From positions 1 to 14,093 of the forward strand of contig OMIW01000149.1 of assembly GCA_900299205.1 (NCBI GenBank): DNA of 14,093 nt, written 5' to 3'. Positions 7,021 through 13,690 of the stretch are shown here, one piece after another; the first letter of the stretch is position 1, and every line of letters begins with the position of its first letter. The notes below the pieces were generated by a model. That model worked only from the letters and a program-made list of their open reading frames with translations. It ran no database searches and was not told where the DNA came from. The stretch comes from Pseudomonadota bacterium. Its GTDB lineage: Bacteria; Bdellovibrionota_C; UBA2361; OMIW01. Made by a program: the position numbers and the translations under genes.

Positions 7021-7416
7021 TTATTCGGTGATACCTAAATACTCCGCGACTACTCCCAAAAACTGTTGTTCCTCCGATGAGAGAAGGCCATCGCTCATCA
7101 CCACCTTCTGCACGAGGCTCACCAACATGCGCCTTTGAGCATCGGTGAATCGGTCACGCACCGTATCAAGAATCCGATTCGCTGTATCCTCCTCTGCGAT
7201 ACAATAATTGGCAACCTCAATGTAGTGAGCCGTTTCCGTGGAGTTGAAGCCCAAATGAGTAGATGCAATTTCACAAATCTTACTTAATTCTTCGGGAACA
7301 AAAACCTCGTCACGAATTGCCGCAACGACTAAAAGAAGGAAGACTGCTGTCTTGAAATCCTGCTGCGTCGGCTCGCCACCCTTTTCAAAATCAAAAAGCC
7401 CCTCCCCTATTTTCAT
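7021..7416 (-). CDS. TerB-like small helical protein
   Basis: The 131-residue protein is all-helical in pattern and resembles the TerB/DUF533 fold, known from tellurite-resistance TerB and many unrelated contexts as a likely metal-binding, membrane-associated module. The family's two acidic turns are visible: IRDEVFVPEELSKI (about residues 34-47) and the canonical VMSDGLLSSEEQQFLGVVA (106-124). No signal peptide or membrane span is present. GGAG lies 8 nt before the ATG (GGAGAGATT then ATG). It follows the thiolase by 52 nt on the same strand, so co-transcription is likely, but no functional link between the two is known to me. Other ter genes (terC, terD, terZ) are absent from the window, so a tellurite role should not be assumed. 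Confidence 0.8.
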   Translation of the reverse strand: MKIGEGLFDFEKGGEPTQQDFKTAVFLLLVVAAIRDEVFVPEELSKICEIASTHLGFNSTETAHYIEVANYCIAEEDTANRILDTVRDRFTDAQRRMLVSLVQKVVMSDGLLSSEEQQFLGVVAEYLGITE

Positions 7417-7468
7417 AATCTCTCCGTTAATAGTTGCTCCGGTACCCTCGCCTAACGCACCCCCTAAT

Positions 7469-8650
7469 CTACCCCACCGTCACCCCCAACGCCACCGCAT
7501 TTCCGCCCCCCAGACACAACGCGGCGATCCCTCGCCCACCGCCACGGCGCTGAAGTGCGTGAACGAGCGTCACCAATACCCGAGCACCGCTCGCCCCGAT
7601 GGGGTGCCCCAGTGCTATTGCACCACCGTGGACATTAAGCTGACTACGATCCCATCCAACAGCCTGCTCGTTCGCTAACACCTGTGCGGCGAAGGCCTCA
7701 TTTACTTCAAAGAGATCCACCCCTCGAGCCGACGAAACTCCCATCTTAGTCATCACCTGATGCACCGCGGCTCCGGGGGCAAAGAAGACTTCACGCGGTT
7801 CAACTCCGCTGGTTGCCATCGCAGAGATGGTCGCCAATGGCTTACATCCCAACGCACGGGCTCGCTCTTCACTCATCACGATAAGCGCAGCAGCACCATC
7901 GCTCAACGGCGACGCATTTCCCGCCGTCACGGTGCCATCGCCTGAGAACGCTGGCTTGAGTCGCGCAAGGGCCTCGACCGTCGAATCGCTGCGCGGACCT
8001 TCATCAGCGGCGACGACTTCAACGACAGCACCGCTGCGATCTTTCTTCTCAATCGCCACTATCTCCTCGCGCAGTGCCTCTGTGGCAGCAACCGCTTTTG
8101 CATGCGATTCAGCCGCATACGCATCCTGCATCGCGCGCGTTATTCCTGCTTTCATCGCCGTGTAGTCAGCGAAAGAACCCATGTGACTATTGTGAAACGA
8201 ATCCCAGAGGCCATCATGAATCAGCGCATCAACCAGCCGCTGTTCACCAAACTTCACCCCTTTGCGCAGACCAAAGGTAAGATACGGCGCAGAGCTCATC
8301 GACTCCATTCCTCCGGCGACCACAACCTCAGCCGCACCGGTCGCGATCCCCTGGTGAGCGAGCATCACCGCTTTAAGCCCCGAACCACAGACTTTATTGA
8401 TAGTCAGCGCCGAAACGGTCACCGGCAAACCCGCGCCTAGTGCCGCCTGCCGCGCCGGCGCTTGTCCGATCCCCGCGCTCACGACATTTCCCATTATCAC
8501 TTCATCGATCATCGCTGGATCAATCTTCGCTCGGCCTAACGCCTCACGGATAGCAAAGGCACCCAGTGTGGGCGCGGAGTATTCGCCTAATTTACCCAAA
8601 AATTTTCCAATGGGTGTACGAACTGCTGCAACGATAACAGATGAGGTCAT
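7469..8650 (-). CDS. Thiolase (acetyl-CoA acetyltransferase type)
   Basis: This 393-residue enzyme condenses two acetyl-CoA to acetoacetyl-CoA or carries out the reverse thiolysis, in the cytosol. All catalytic residues of the family are present: nucleophile Cys88 in NKVCGSGLKAV, His349 in GGAIALGHPIGASG and Cys379 in ALCLGGGNAVAL. The spacing is nearly identical to the Zoogloea biosynthetic thiolase (C89/H348/C378). NEAFAAQ and the N-terminal VRTPIGKF are also typical. Length and the close spacing match point to the biosynthetic (AtoB/PhaA-like) class rather than FadA, but no beta-oxidation or PHA partners are nearby to settle this. GGAG lies 7 nt before the ATG. The gene sits 91 nt after trmB and 52 nt before the TerB-like gene, all on one strand. 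Confidence 0.96.
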   Translation of the reverse strand: MTSSVIVAAVRTPIGKFLGKLGEYSAPTLGAFAIREALGRAKIDPAMIDEVIMGNVVSAGIGQAPARQAALGAGLPVTVSALTINKVCGSGLKAVMLAHQGIATGAAEVVVAGGMESMSSAPYLTFGLRKGVKFGEQRLVDALIHDGLWDSFHNSHMGSFADYTAMKAGITRAMQDAYAAESHAKAVAATEALREEIVAIEKKDRSGAVVEVVAADEGPRSDSTVEALARLKPAFSGDGTVTAGNASPLSDGAAALIVMSEERARALGCKPLATISAMATSGVEPREVFFAPGAAVHQVMTKMGVSSARGVDLFEVNEAFAAQVLANEQAVGWDRSQLNVHGGAIALGHPIGASGARVLVTLVHALQRRGGGRGIAALCLGGGNAVALGVTVG

Positions 8651-8741
8651 GGCAAAACTCCGGTGAGGGTAGGCGCCGAAAGCCTTCGCATATCAGAGGA
8701 TAGCGCGAGGGAGGTGCGACAATGGTGCACACCCCATCAGC

Positions 8742-9467
8742 TTATATTCTCTTCTGGTCTGCACAACTGCTTTCAGCTCTGCGCTCAAAAAGCGCATAGT
8801 GGATCGGTAATCCCTTCGCTCGAAAAAGAAGCTCAAACTCAGTAGGGACACTCTCCTCGCCCCACGGAGAGGCAAGAAGATCGGTGGTGACTCGTTGTTC
8901 TAAGAAACTCGGTTCGCTCCGCATGATAGCAACCGCGCTCGCAAAATAATCGGCGTGATCGGTCTTGTACGACAAGAACCCACCCGGCCGCAATAACCCC
9001 CCTAGTTCTGCGACAAACGGCGACTGGATCAATCGGTTCTTCAGCCAACGCCGTTTATCCCACGGGTCCGGAAAGTTGATGTAAACCGCATCAAGCGAAG
9101 CCGCCGAAAACAGCATCTGAACATACCGCGCATCAGCGCGGAAGATAAAAACGTTAGTCAATCCCAGCTGCATCGCCTTCTCGATAGTGCGATACGCCCG
9201 CTTGTAGCGAAGCTCCATACCGATGTGCAAGGTATCTTTATCGCGCTCCGCGAGCGCTATCAGATGGCGACCCGAGCCCGACCCCAGCTCACACACCACC
9301 CGCTGCCACTGCCCCAAGAGCTCCCGAACTCCCCCCACCTCATCGTCGGTTGGGCGACCCGCCGTGTTGACCACGATATGTTGGGAGACGGTCTCTACGA
9401 GAGAACGGTACGGATTGACCCGATCAATCTCAGCATCGTCGGGGTTTTGGGGGGAAGGGAATTTCAT
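8742..9467 (-). CDS. trmB: TrmB, tRNA (guanine-N7-)-methyltransferase
   Basis: TrmB methylates G46 in the variable loop of tRNAs using S-adenosylmethionine. The 241-residue protein has the SAM-binding loop ELGSGSGRH (60-68), the acidic GMELRYKRA (83-91) and ADARYV (111-116). It also carries the diagnostic block NFPDPWDKRRWLKNRL (131-146), the TDHADYF segment (169-175) and the C-terminal TEFE (209-212). These are the family's catalytic and substrate residues. The frame is open to a GTG at 9584, but the first ATG at 9467 gives the normal family length; the extra 39 residues are hydrophobic and unlike TrmB. No clear ribosome binding site precedes 9467, so the start is moderately sure. It is divergent from anmK and probably heads the transcript with the thiolase and TerB-like genes. 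Confidence 0.95.
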   Translation of the reverse strand: MKFPSPQNPDDAEIDRVNPYRSLVETVSQHIVVNTAGRPTDDEVGGVRELLGQWQRVVCELGSGSGRHLIALAERDKDTLHIGMELRYKRAYRTIEKAMQLGLTNVFIFRADARYVQMLFSAASLDAVYINFPDPWDKRRWLKNRLIQSPFVAELGGLLRPGGFLSYKTDHADYFASAVAIMRSEPSFLEQRVTTDLLASPWGEESVPTEFELLFRAKGLPIHYALFERRAESSCADQKRI

Positions 9468-9622
9468 GCGGGACCGTTCTAAACGGAAAAAGGGGAGATA
9501 GATAAACGCCAGATGAAGATCGTACCGAGCCAAGACTCCGTTTGTCCAGCCCACCCCCTTGTTTTGACGGTGCCCAATCGCCACAATGAACGGACCATTG
9601 GCTCATTTCTCACCGAAACCAC

Positions 9623-10807
9623 ATGACCCCTCCGACCTACCTTGCATCCCTCACCGAGCTTATCGCACGCCCCTCCCTGATCGTCGCGGGAGCGATGTCG
9701 GGTACCAGCGTCGACTCGGTCGATGTTGGCATTTGTCGCATCACGCAATCGATCCAATCACACGCAGCGACTCCGGCACCACGCCCCACGGTCGAACTCC
9801 TCTCATTTTACCGCCACGATTACCCCGCGCCTCTTCGCGCTCGCATCCTGAAAGGCCGTGACTTGGGTGTCGCCGATGTCGCTGAGCTACATGTGTTAAT
9901 CGGTCGTCTCTTCGCTGAGGCGATAACCGAAGCATCAAAGCGATGGGGAGGAAAACTCGACCTTATTGGCTCTCACGGACAAACGATCTACCATCACAGT
10001 GGCGTATCCGACACCCTCATGGCGACACTTCAGGTCGGCTGTGGCGATATCATCGCGACGAAAACGGGAGTTCTCACCATCTTCGATTTTCGCGCAAAAG
10101 ATGTCGCAGTCGGTGGCGAGGGCGCACCCCTCGTCCCTCACGCCGACGAGCAGCTTTTTGGCAACGACCAGTGTCGCGCAATCATAAACCTCGGCGGTAT
10201 CGCAAACATAACCCTCCTTGGCCTTAGCGGAGGCGATATCCTCGGATTCGACACCGGACCTGCAAACGCCCCCCTCGATAGACTCGCGCGCAAAATCACC
10301 CTCGGCACCGCCGAACTCGATCTCGATGGCAGCCTCGCACGACAGGGGCAGATACAGCAGGAACTCCTCAACGAGCTGCTCGCCGACCCCTACCTAGCAC
10401 GCACCCCCCCCAAATCAACTGGATCCGAGATGTACGGCGATGAATTCGTCGAAACGATCATCCGTCGCTTCGGCAGAGTCGACGTCGACCTTATCGCAAC
10501 GATGACCGAATTCGTCGCGATATCCGTCGCAGACGCGATCATTCGTTTCTCTCCTCAACCGGTACACGAGGCAATCATTTCAGGAGGTGGTGCAAACAAC
10601 CGATTCCTGATGGAACGAATGCAACACCACCTCGGGACCATCCCCCTCTCCCGCTCCGACGATCGCGGTATCCCCTCACATGCCCGAGAAGTTATCGCGT
10701 TTGCGCTCCTCGCGCATGACGCGCTCAGAGGGCTGCCGACATCAAAGCCGTCAGTAACGGGGGCACATAAAGCGGTTCGGTTGGGGAGTTTTGCATTTCC
10801 GGATTGA
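9623..10807 (+). CDS. anmK: Anhydro-N-acetylmuramic acid kinase
   Basis: AnmK opens and phosphorylates 1,6-anhydro-N-acetylmuramic acid to MurNAc 6-phosphate, a cytosolic step of cell-wall recycling. The 394-residue protein has all family blocks in order: GAMSGTSVDSVDV (23-35, ATP phosphate loop), GSHGQTIYH (116-124) and FDFRAKDVAVGGEGAPLVPHAD (154-175). NLGGIANIT (189-197), GFDTGPANAPLD with catalytic Asp210, PPKSTGSE (262-269) and SGGGANNRFL (320-329) follow. It is thus intact. The ATG at 9623 has no recognisable ribosome binding site and gives about 20 residues before the conserved core, slightly more than usual. MurQ, MurNAc transporters and other recycling genes are not nearby. It is divergent from trmB. 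Confidence 0.97.
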   Translation: MTPPTYLASLTELIARPSLIVAGAMSGTSVDSVDVGICRITQSIQSHAATPAPRPTVELLSFYRHDYPAPLRARILKGRDLGVADVAELHVLIGRLFAEAITEASKRWGGKLDLIGSHGQTIYHHSGVSDTLMATLQVGCGDIIATKTGVLTIFDFRAKDVAVGGEGAPLVPHADEQLFGNDQCRAIINLGGIANITLLGLSGGDILGFDTGPANAPLDRLARKITLGTAELDLDGSLARQGQIQQELLNELLADPYLARTPPKSTGSEMYGDEFVETIIRRFGRVDVDLIATMTEFVAISVADAIIRFSPQPVHEAIISGGGANNRFLMERMQHHLGTIPLSRSDDRGIPSHAREVIAFALLAHDALRGLPTSKPSVTGAHKAVRLGSFAFPD

Positions 10808-10853
10808 GGAGGACGCCGATTTTACCATTACAAAAGGTTGCCTTCAAAAGTAC

Positions 10854-10873
10854 ACCCAGGACTTGATCTGGGT
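10854..10873 (+). terminator. Weak hairpin after anmK
   Basis: ACCCAG (10854-10859) and CTGGGT (10868-10873) form a 6-bp stem with an 8-nt loop, 46 bp after the anmK stop. Only ATTT follows rather than a T run, so termination would be weak; it could equally be a relic or a binding site in the gap before the next gene. Confidence 0.25.
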
Positions 10874-10951
10874 ATTTAGGAGGCCTAGTATCGGACAAAA
10901 TCGAGAAGATTGACGCGATAACCGTACGATCCATTTTTGGAGCGACCACAG

Positions 10952-11812
10952 ATGATACCCCACCAACCGACTAGCAAGCGGTCTCAAGAGATCGTTGTTG
11001 AGGCCCAAGGCATTCTACGTTACGCGGAGCAGCACTTCGGACGCGTCAAACTGCCTATCTCGGTCGAAAATGCCAGGATCACAAGGTTGAGCGTTTTCCC
11101 CGAAAAATGCGATCCGATCCAACTGCTCGTAAATAGGTCGCATGGAATGCAAGAACGAGGCATTCAGCGACAGGCTCCATATCTTAATGCGGAGCTAAGG
11201 GCATATTCAGGGGGCGAGCTCGAGGGAGTAGAACAGGCCTCAGACCTCCATTTTGGACAAAATCCCTGGACCGATAATAGAATGCTCGCCAAAACGATTG
11301 ATAGAAATTTCCCCACGATTCTCAGTTTTGACATAAAAAGACTCGAGCACCCGCACAGAAAGGGGGACTTCTCTGTCACGGTTGACAATCACGGTCTGAA
11401 CCACAAGATATGGGATATATTTCAGAAAACTCTAGGAACAAAAACTATAGTTAATTTCAATCACCTCACCTACTCCTCGGAAGGGCGGATTTTCTTCGAC
11501 CTTCACCTCGAGGAAACCAATGGCGCTTACGCTGCTCTTGGATTCTGTCAGGAAGCCCTCGTAGCTGCGCACGAACCGAAGGGCATCGTTTTTGGCTCTT
11601 CATTCACTCCGCTCTCGATCGACACGTGGGAGTTAGAACCTGCAGTCGAACGCTTCCTTACAGATACGCCGGGCTGCCAAGAGTCTTTTAAAGCGTATGA
11701 TACTTGGTGGAAAGAACGAACGCGTGCCCCCTCAAAGCAACCAGAATCGTCAGAGGGATACGAGTCCCTCATAATACCGAGATGCACCGGTTGCAGCATA
11801 ACCTACTGCTAG
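10952..11812 (+). CDS. Unrecognised cytosolic protein with a C-terminal Cys cluster
   Basis: I do not recognise this 286-residue protein. It has no signal peptide or membrane span and mixes alpha and beta patterns. Visible features are HGLNHKIWDIFQKTLGTKT (about 179-197), a Trp-rich segment YDTWWKER, and a last stretch ending in CTGCSITYC, giving Cys at 278, 281 and the final residue 286. The CxxC could bind metal or be redox active; this is inference. The frame opens with TTG at 10937, but ATG 10952 with GGAG 9 nt upstream is the better start. By hand count, 11401-11460 is 17/60 GC, against 36/60 in the anmK stretch 10141-10200, and 11281-11340 is 22/60. The gene is thus more AT-rich than its neighbour and may have been acquired. 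A GNAT gene follows after 67 nt. Confidence 0.78.
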   Translation: MIPHQPTSKRSQEIVVEAQGILRYAEQHFGRVKLPISVENARITRLSVFPEKCDPIQLLVNRSHGMQERGIQRQAPYLNAELRAYSGGELEGVEQASDLHFGQNPWTDNRMLAKTIDRNFPTILSFDIKRLEHPHRKGDFSVTVDNHGLNHKIWDIFQKTLGTKTIVNFNHLTYSSEGRIFFDLHLEETNGAYAALGFCQEALVAAHEPKGIVFGSSFTPLSIDTWELEPAVERFLTDTPGCQESFKAYDTWWKERTRAPSKQPESSEGYESLIIPRCTGCSITYC

Positions 11813-11879
11813 AACTCTCAATTTTAAAGCGTCTGCGCAACTTTGAAAAAAACTTCGCACTGAGGGTCTCGTACAGCCC

Positions 11880-12479
11880 ATGGCTTTTCTCGTACAACCA
11901 GCCTCCCCATCCGATGCCGAGCAATGCGAGGAACTAAGCCGAGCAGTAGCGCTCGCGGATCAACCACTTTCCGTCGACAACGGATTTCTCCTGAGCCCCA
12001 CATCAGCTGAGACATTTCGTGAGTACATTGGGACTAGTTCACTCTTTGTCGCCCGCGAAGGCAGCGTCATCATCGGATTTATTCTCGCTTACCCTCGCGA
12101 AAGCACTCATTTTGCCAACATCCTCGACCTCTTTCCGAAAATCTCATGGACCGATCCCGCGATAGCTGAACGCCCGAAATTGCTCTACGTCGACAAGAAA
12201 GCCGTCCACCCCCTCTATCGACGAAGGGGTGTTGCCACGGCGATGTATCAGCTCTTGTTCACAACCTACCCCGAGCATTGCTTCATCGGCGCAACCGTCG
12301 AAAAACCAATTCTTAACCTCCCCTCCCAACAATTCCGCATTCGCCACGAATTCCGTCGAGTGGGGGAGTTTCGAGCCGATGAGTTTCAGGGTTTGACGGG
12401 GTATCAGAGTGGGATCTATGCGCGGGATGGGGAGTGGAAGATGAAGGAAACGGTCGGGAATAATGACGAAAAGGAATGA
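11880..12479 (+). CDS. GNAT-family N-acetyltransferase
   Basis: The 199-residue protein has the Gcn5-related acetyltransferase fold, which transfers an acetyl group from acetyl-CoA to an amine. The acetyl-CoA-binding motif A is clear: LYVDKKAVHPLYRRRGVATAMY (102-123), containing the R-x-x-G-x-A pyrophosphate loop at 114-119. Strands VAREGSVIIGFILAYP (57-72) before it and a motif-B-like NLPSQQFRIRHEFRRVGEF (146-164) after it complete the domain. The substrate cannot be inferred. The start ATG has no good ribosome binding site; it follows the unrecognised gene by 67 nt and could be translated from the same mRNA. It is convergent with the Lrp-like regulator, with a weak hairpin between them. Confidence 0.88.
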   Translation: MAFLVQPASPSDAEQCEELSRAVALADQPLSVDNGFLLSPTSAETFREYIGTSSLFVAREGSVIIGFILAYPRESTHFANILDLFPKISWTDPAIAERPKLLYVDKKAVHPLYRRRGVATAMYQLLFTTYPEHCFIGATVEKPILNLPSQQFRIRHEFRRVGEFRADEFQGLTGYQSGIYARDGEWKMKETVGNNDEKE

Positions 12480-12481
12480 TC

Positions 12482-12504
12482 AGAGGTTCACCCCCGCCTC
12501 TTTA
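12482..12504 (+). terminator. Weak terminator after the GNAT gene
   Basis: AGGAG-free hairpin: AGAGG (12482-12486) pairs with CCTCT (12497-12501) across a 10-nt loop, and the run TCTTTATT covers the end. It lies 3 nt after the stop in the 39-bp gap between convergent genes. The stem is short, so this is tentative. Confidence 0.35.
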
Positions 12505-12518
12505 TTCGCCTCCCCTCG

Positions 12519-13538
12519 CTAACCCTCCCCTGAAGACACCTTCATAAACCCAACTACCGGTAAAACCCGCACCGTCCTGAGGACAGGCCCCAAAACCTCA
12601 CCGAGTTGATTCAAAAATGCCGCGACCACTCCCTCATGCCGACACTCTACTGCGAACTCGAAATCCCAATTACCGAGACAAATACCGAAATTAACGACGT
12701 GCGGATTATCTCGTGCAAGGACCGCAAGCTTACCTGACATCACAGAATCAAACCCCGCGGTTGTAATCAATATTCGATAACGACGAACACCAATCGCACT
12801 GAGTTTAACCGCATAGCCATAAGCCTTGATTACCCCTCGCTCTCGGAGCCGCAGAGCCCGGCGGTGCAAGGTTTGCGCGGGGACACCAAGACTCCTTGCA
12901 ATTGCGGCAAGTGGTTCGGTATGTGGGCGGGTGATCACTGAGAGGAGTTTGCCATCCAGCTCATCAATTCCCCCTCTCGACGATGAAGAAATATGCATCG
13001 CCGAATCACCCTCATTCCTCCCGAGGTCCCAGACTAGCACTGCAGCCCTCCGCCATCGACACGACCGATCGGTGAGGTACCGCTTTTCGAATGCCCAGAA
13101 GGTCGTGCGTAGCGCAAACTCCTTCTCTGCGATGCGGGTTCCGGACGAGGACTGCATCTTTTCGAAAAATGTACGAAGCGATGCCGGAGACTTGGCAAAA
13201 AGCTGACAAGAAATCTGGGAGCCTGCCAAAACCTGACTTACCCAACAAACTTCGGGTGAACGGTTAAGAAATCGGCGAAGCTTATCTTGTGTTATCGGAT
13301 TAAAAGGTAGCAATCCGACCAAGACCGAATAGGGCGTAGCGGATACCGTTTCACAATCGAGGTACGCAAGACGACCATATAGGATTCCACGGTCAAATAA
13401 TCGCTCAAATGCATGATGAACCTTGTGAAGAGTAACCTTCAAATGACGGGCTATTTCTGGTCGCTCAACCTCAGCCCTCAGATCTCCGTACTGAAGGATT
13501 CTTGCTTCAAGTTCTGGAAGAATGTGATGTTCACTCAT
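12519..13538 (-). CDS. Tandem (double) Lrp/AsnC-like transcriptional regulator
   Basis: The 339-residue protein seems to hold two Lrp/AsnC-type units, about twice the usual 150-160 residues. The C-terminal unit is typical: helix-turn-helix IDELDGKLLSVI to LRERGVIKAYGYAVK (191-245), with the recognition helix near SLGVPAQTLHRRALRL. An AsnC/RAM ligand domain (246-333) follows, with NPHVVNFGICLGNWDFEFAVEC. The N-terminal unit is diverged: LEARILQYGDLRAEVERPEIARHL and VTLHKVHHAFERLFDRGILYGRL (10-57) mirror the helix-turn-helix, and 69-130 mirror the RAM domain. Such proteins bind DNA and respond to small molecules, often amino acids. The siroheme decarboxylase pair AhbA/AhbB shares this architecture and is the main alternative, but no haem genes are near. 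No good ribosome binding site is seen. It is divergent from the HD gene and may control it. Confidence 0.85.
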   Translation of the reverse strand: MSEHHILPELEARILQYGDLRAEVERPEIARHLKVTLHKVHHAFERLFDRGILYGRLAYLDCETVSATPYSVLVGLLPFNPITQDKLRRFLNRSPEVCWVSQVLAGSQISCQLFAKSPASLRTFFEKMQSSSGTRIAEKEFALRTTFWAFEKRYLTDRSCRWRRAAVLVWDLGRNEGDSAMHISSSSRGGIDELDGKLLSVITRPHTEPLAAIARSLGVPAQTLHRRALRLRERGVIKAYGYAVKLSAIGVRRYRILITTAGFDSVMSGKLAVLARDNPHVVNFGICLGNWDFEFAVECRHEGVVAAFLNQLGEVLGPVLRTVRVLPVVGFMKVSSGEG

Positions 13539-13569
13539 AAACGGTCACTTTTTGGGATTTCATCGCATC

Positions 13570-13586
13570 GCTTTGCTGTTCAAAGC
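13570..13586. promoter_or_regulatory. Inverted repeat in the divergent Lrp-like/HD intergenic region
   Basis: GCTTTG and CAAAGC are exact complements separated by CTGTT, making a 17-bp interrupted palindrome. It overlaps the -35 box of the predicted HD promoter (13573-13578) and sits about 32 bp upstream of the regulator start. That is where an autoregulatory Lrp-type protein would be expected to bind. Confidence 0.45.
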
Positions 13587-13601
13587 AACGTCTTCTACAT
13601 T
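13573..13601 (+). promoter_or_regulatory. Candidate promoter of the HD-domain gene
   Basis: A TTGCTG -35 box (13573-13578) and a TACATT -10 box (13596-13601) are separated by 17 bp. Three and four of six bases match consensus. Transcription would begin near 13608, about 83 nt before the ATG at 13691. Confidence 0.4.
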
Positions 13602-13615
13602 TACCTCACATTTAC
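13597..13615. repeat. Direct repeat ACATTTAC, 11 bp apart
   Basis: ACATTTAC occurs at 13597-13604 and again at 13608-13615, an 11-bp period close to one helical turn. The repeats cover the -10 box and the predicted start site of the HD promoter, so a protein bound there would block transcription. Confidence 0.5.
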
Positions 13616-13690
13616 ATACCCCCATGGACAAAGAAACACCTTCTTTTCGTGCAGATGAGAAGCACCTATACATGCTGGAGAACTGAAAAT

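Noticed and set aside
7021-7416. Tellurite-resistance system
   Set aside because: Only a TerB-like domain is present; no other ter genes occur in the window, and this fold is common in unrelated settings.
8776-8792. Hairpin TGCGCT/AGCGCA near the end of trmB
   Set aside because: It lies within the trmB coding region, has no T run after it, and is likely codon-driven.
9468-9584. 39-residue N-terminal extension of TrmB from GTG 9584
   Set aside because: The residues do not look like TrmB, and the ATG at 9467 gives the normal length; no ribosome binding site supports the GTG.
9564-9592. Possible anmK promoter TTGACG-N17-TGAACG
   Set aside because: The -35 box is good but the -10 box matches consensus poorly, so it is not listed.
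10725-10949. 74-residue minus-strand frame covering the end of anmK and the following gap
   Set aside because: Its end is antisense to the conserved anmK C-terminus, there is no ribosome binding site, and it shows no recognisable domain.
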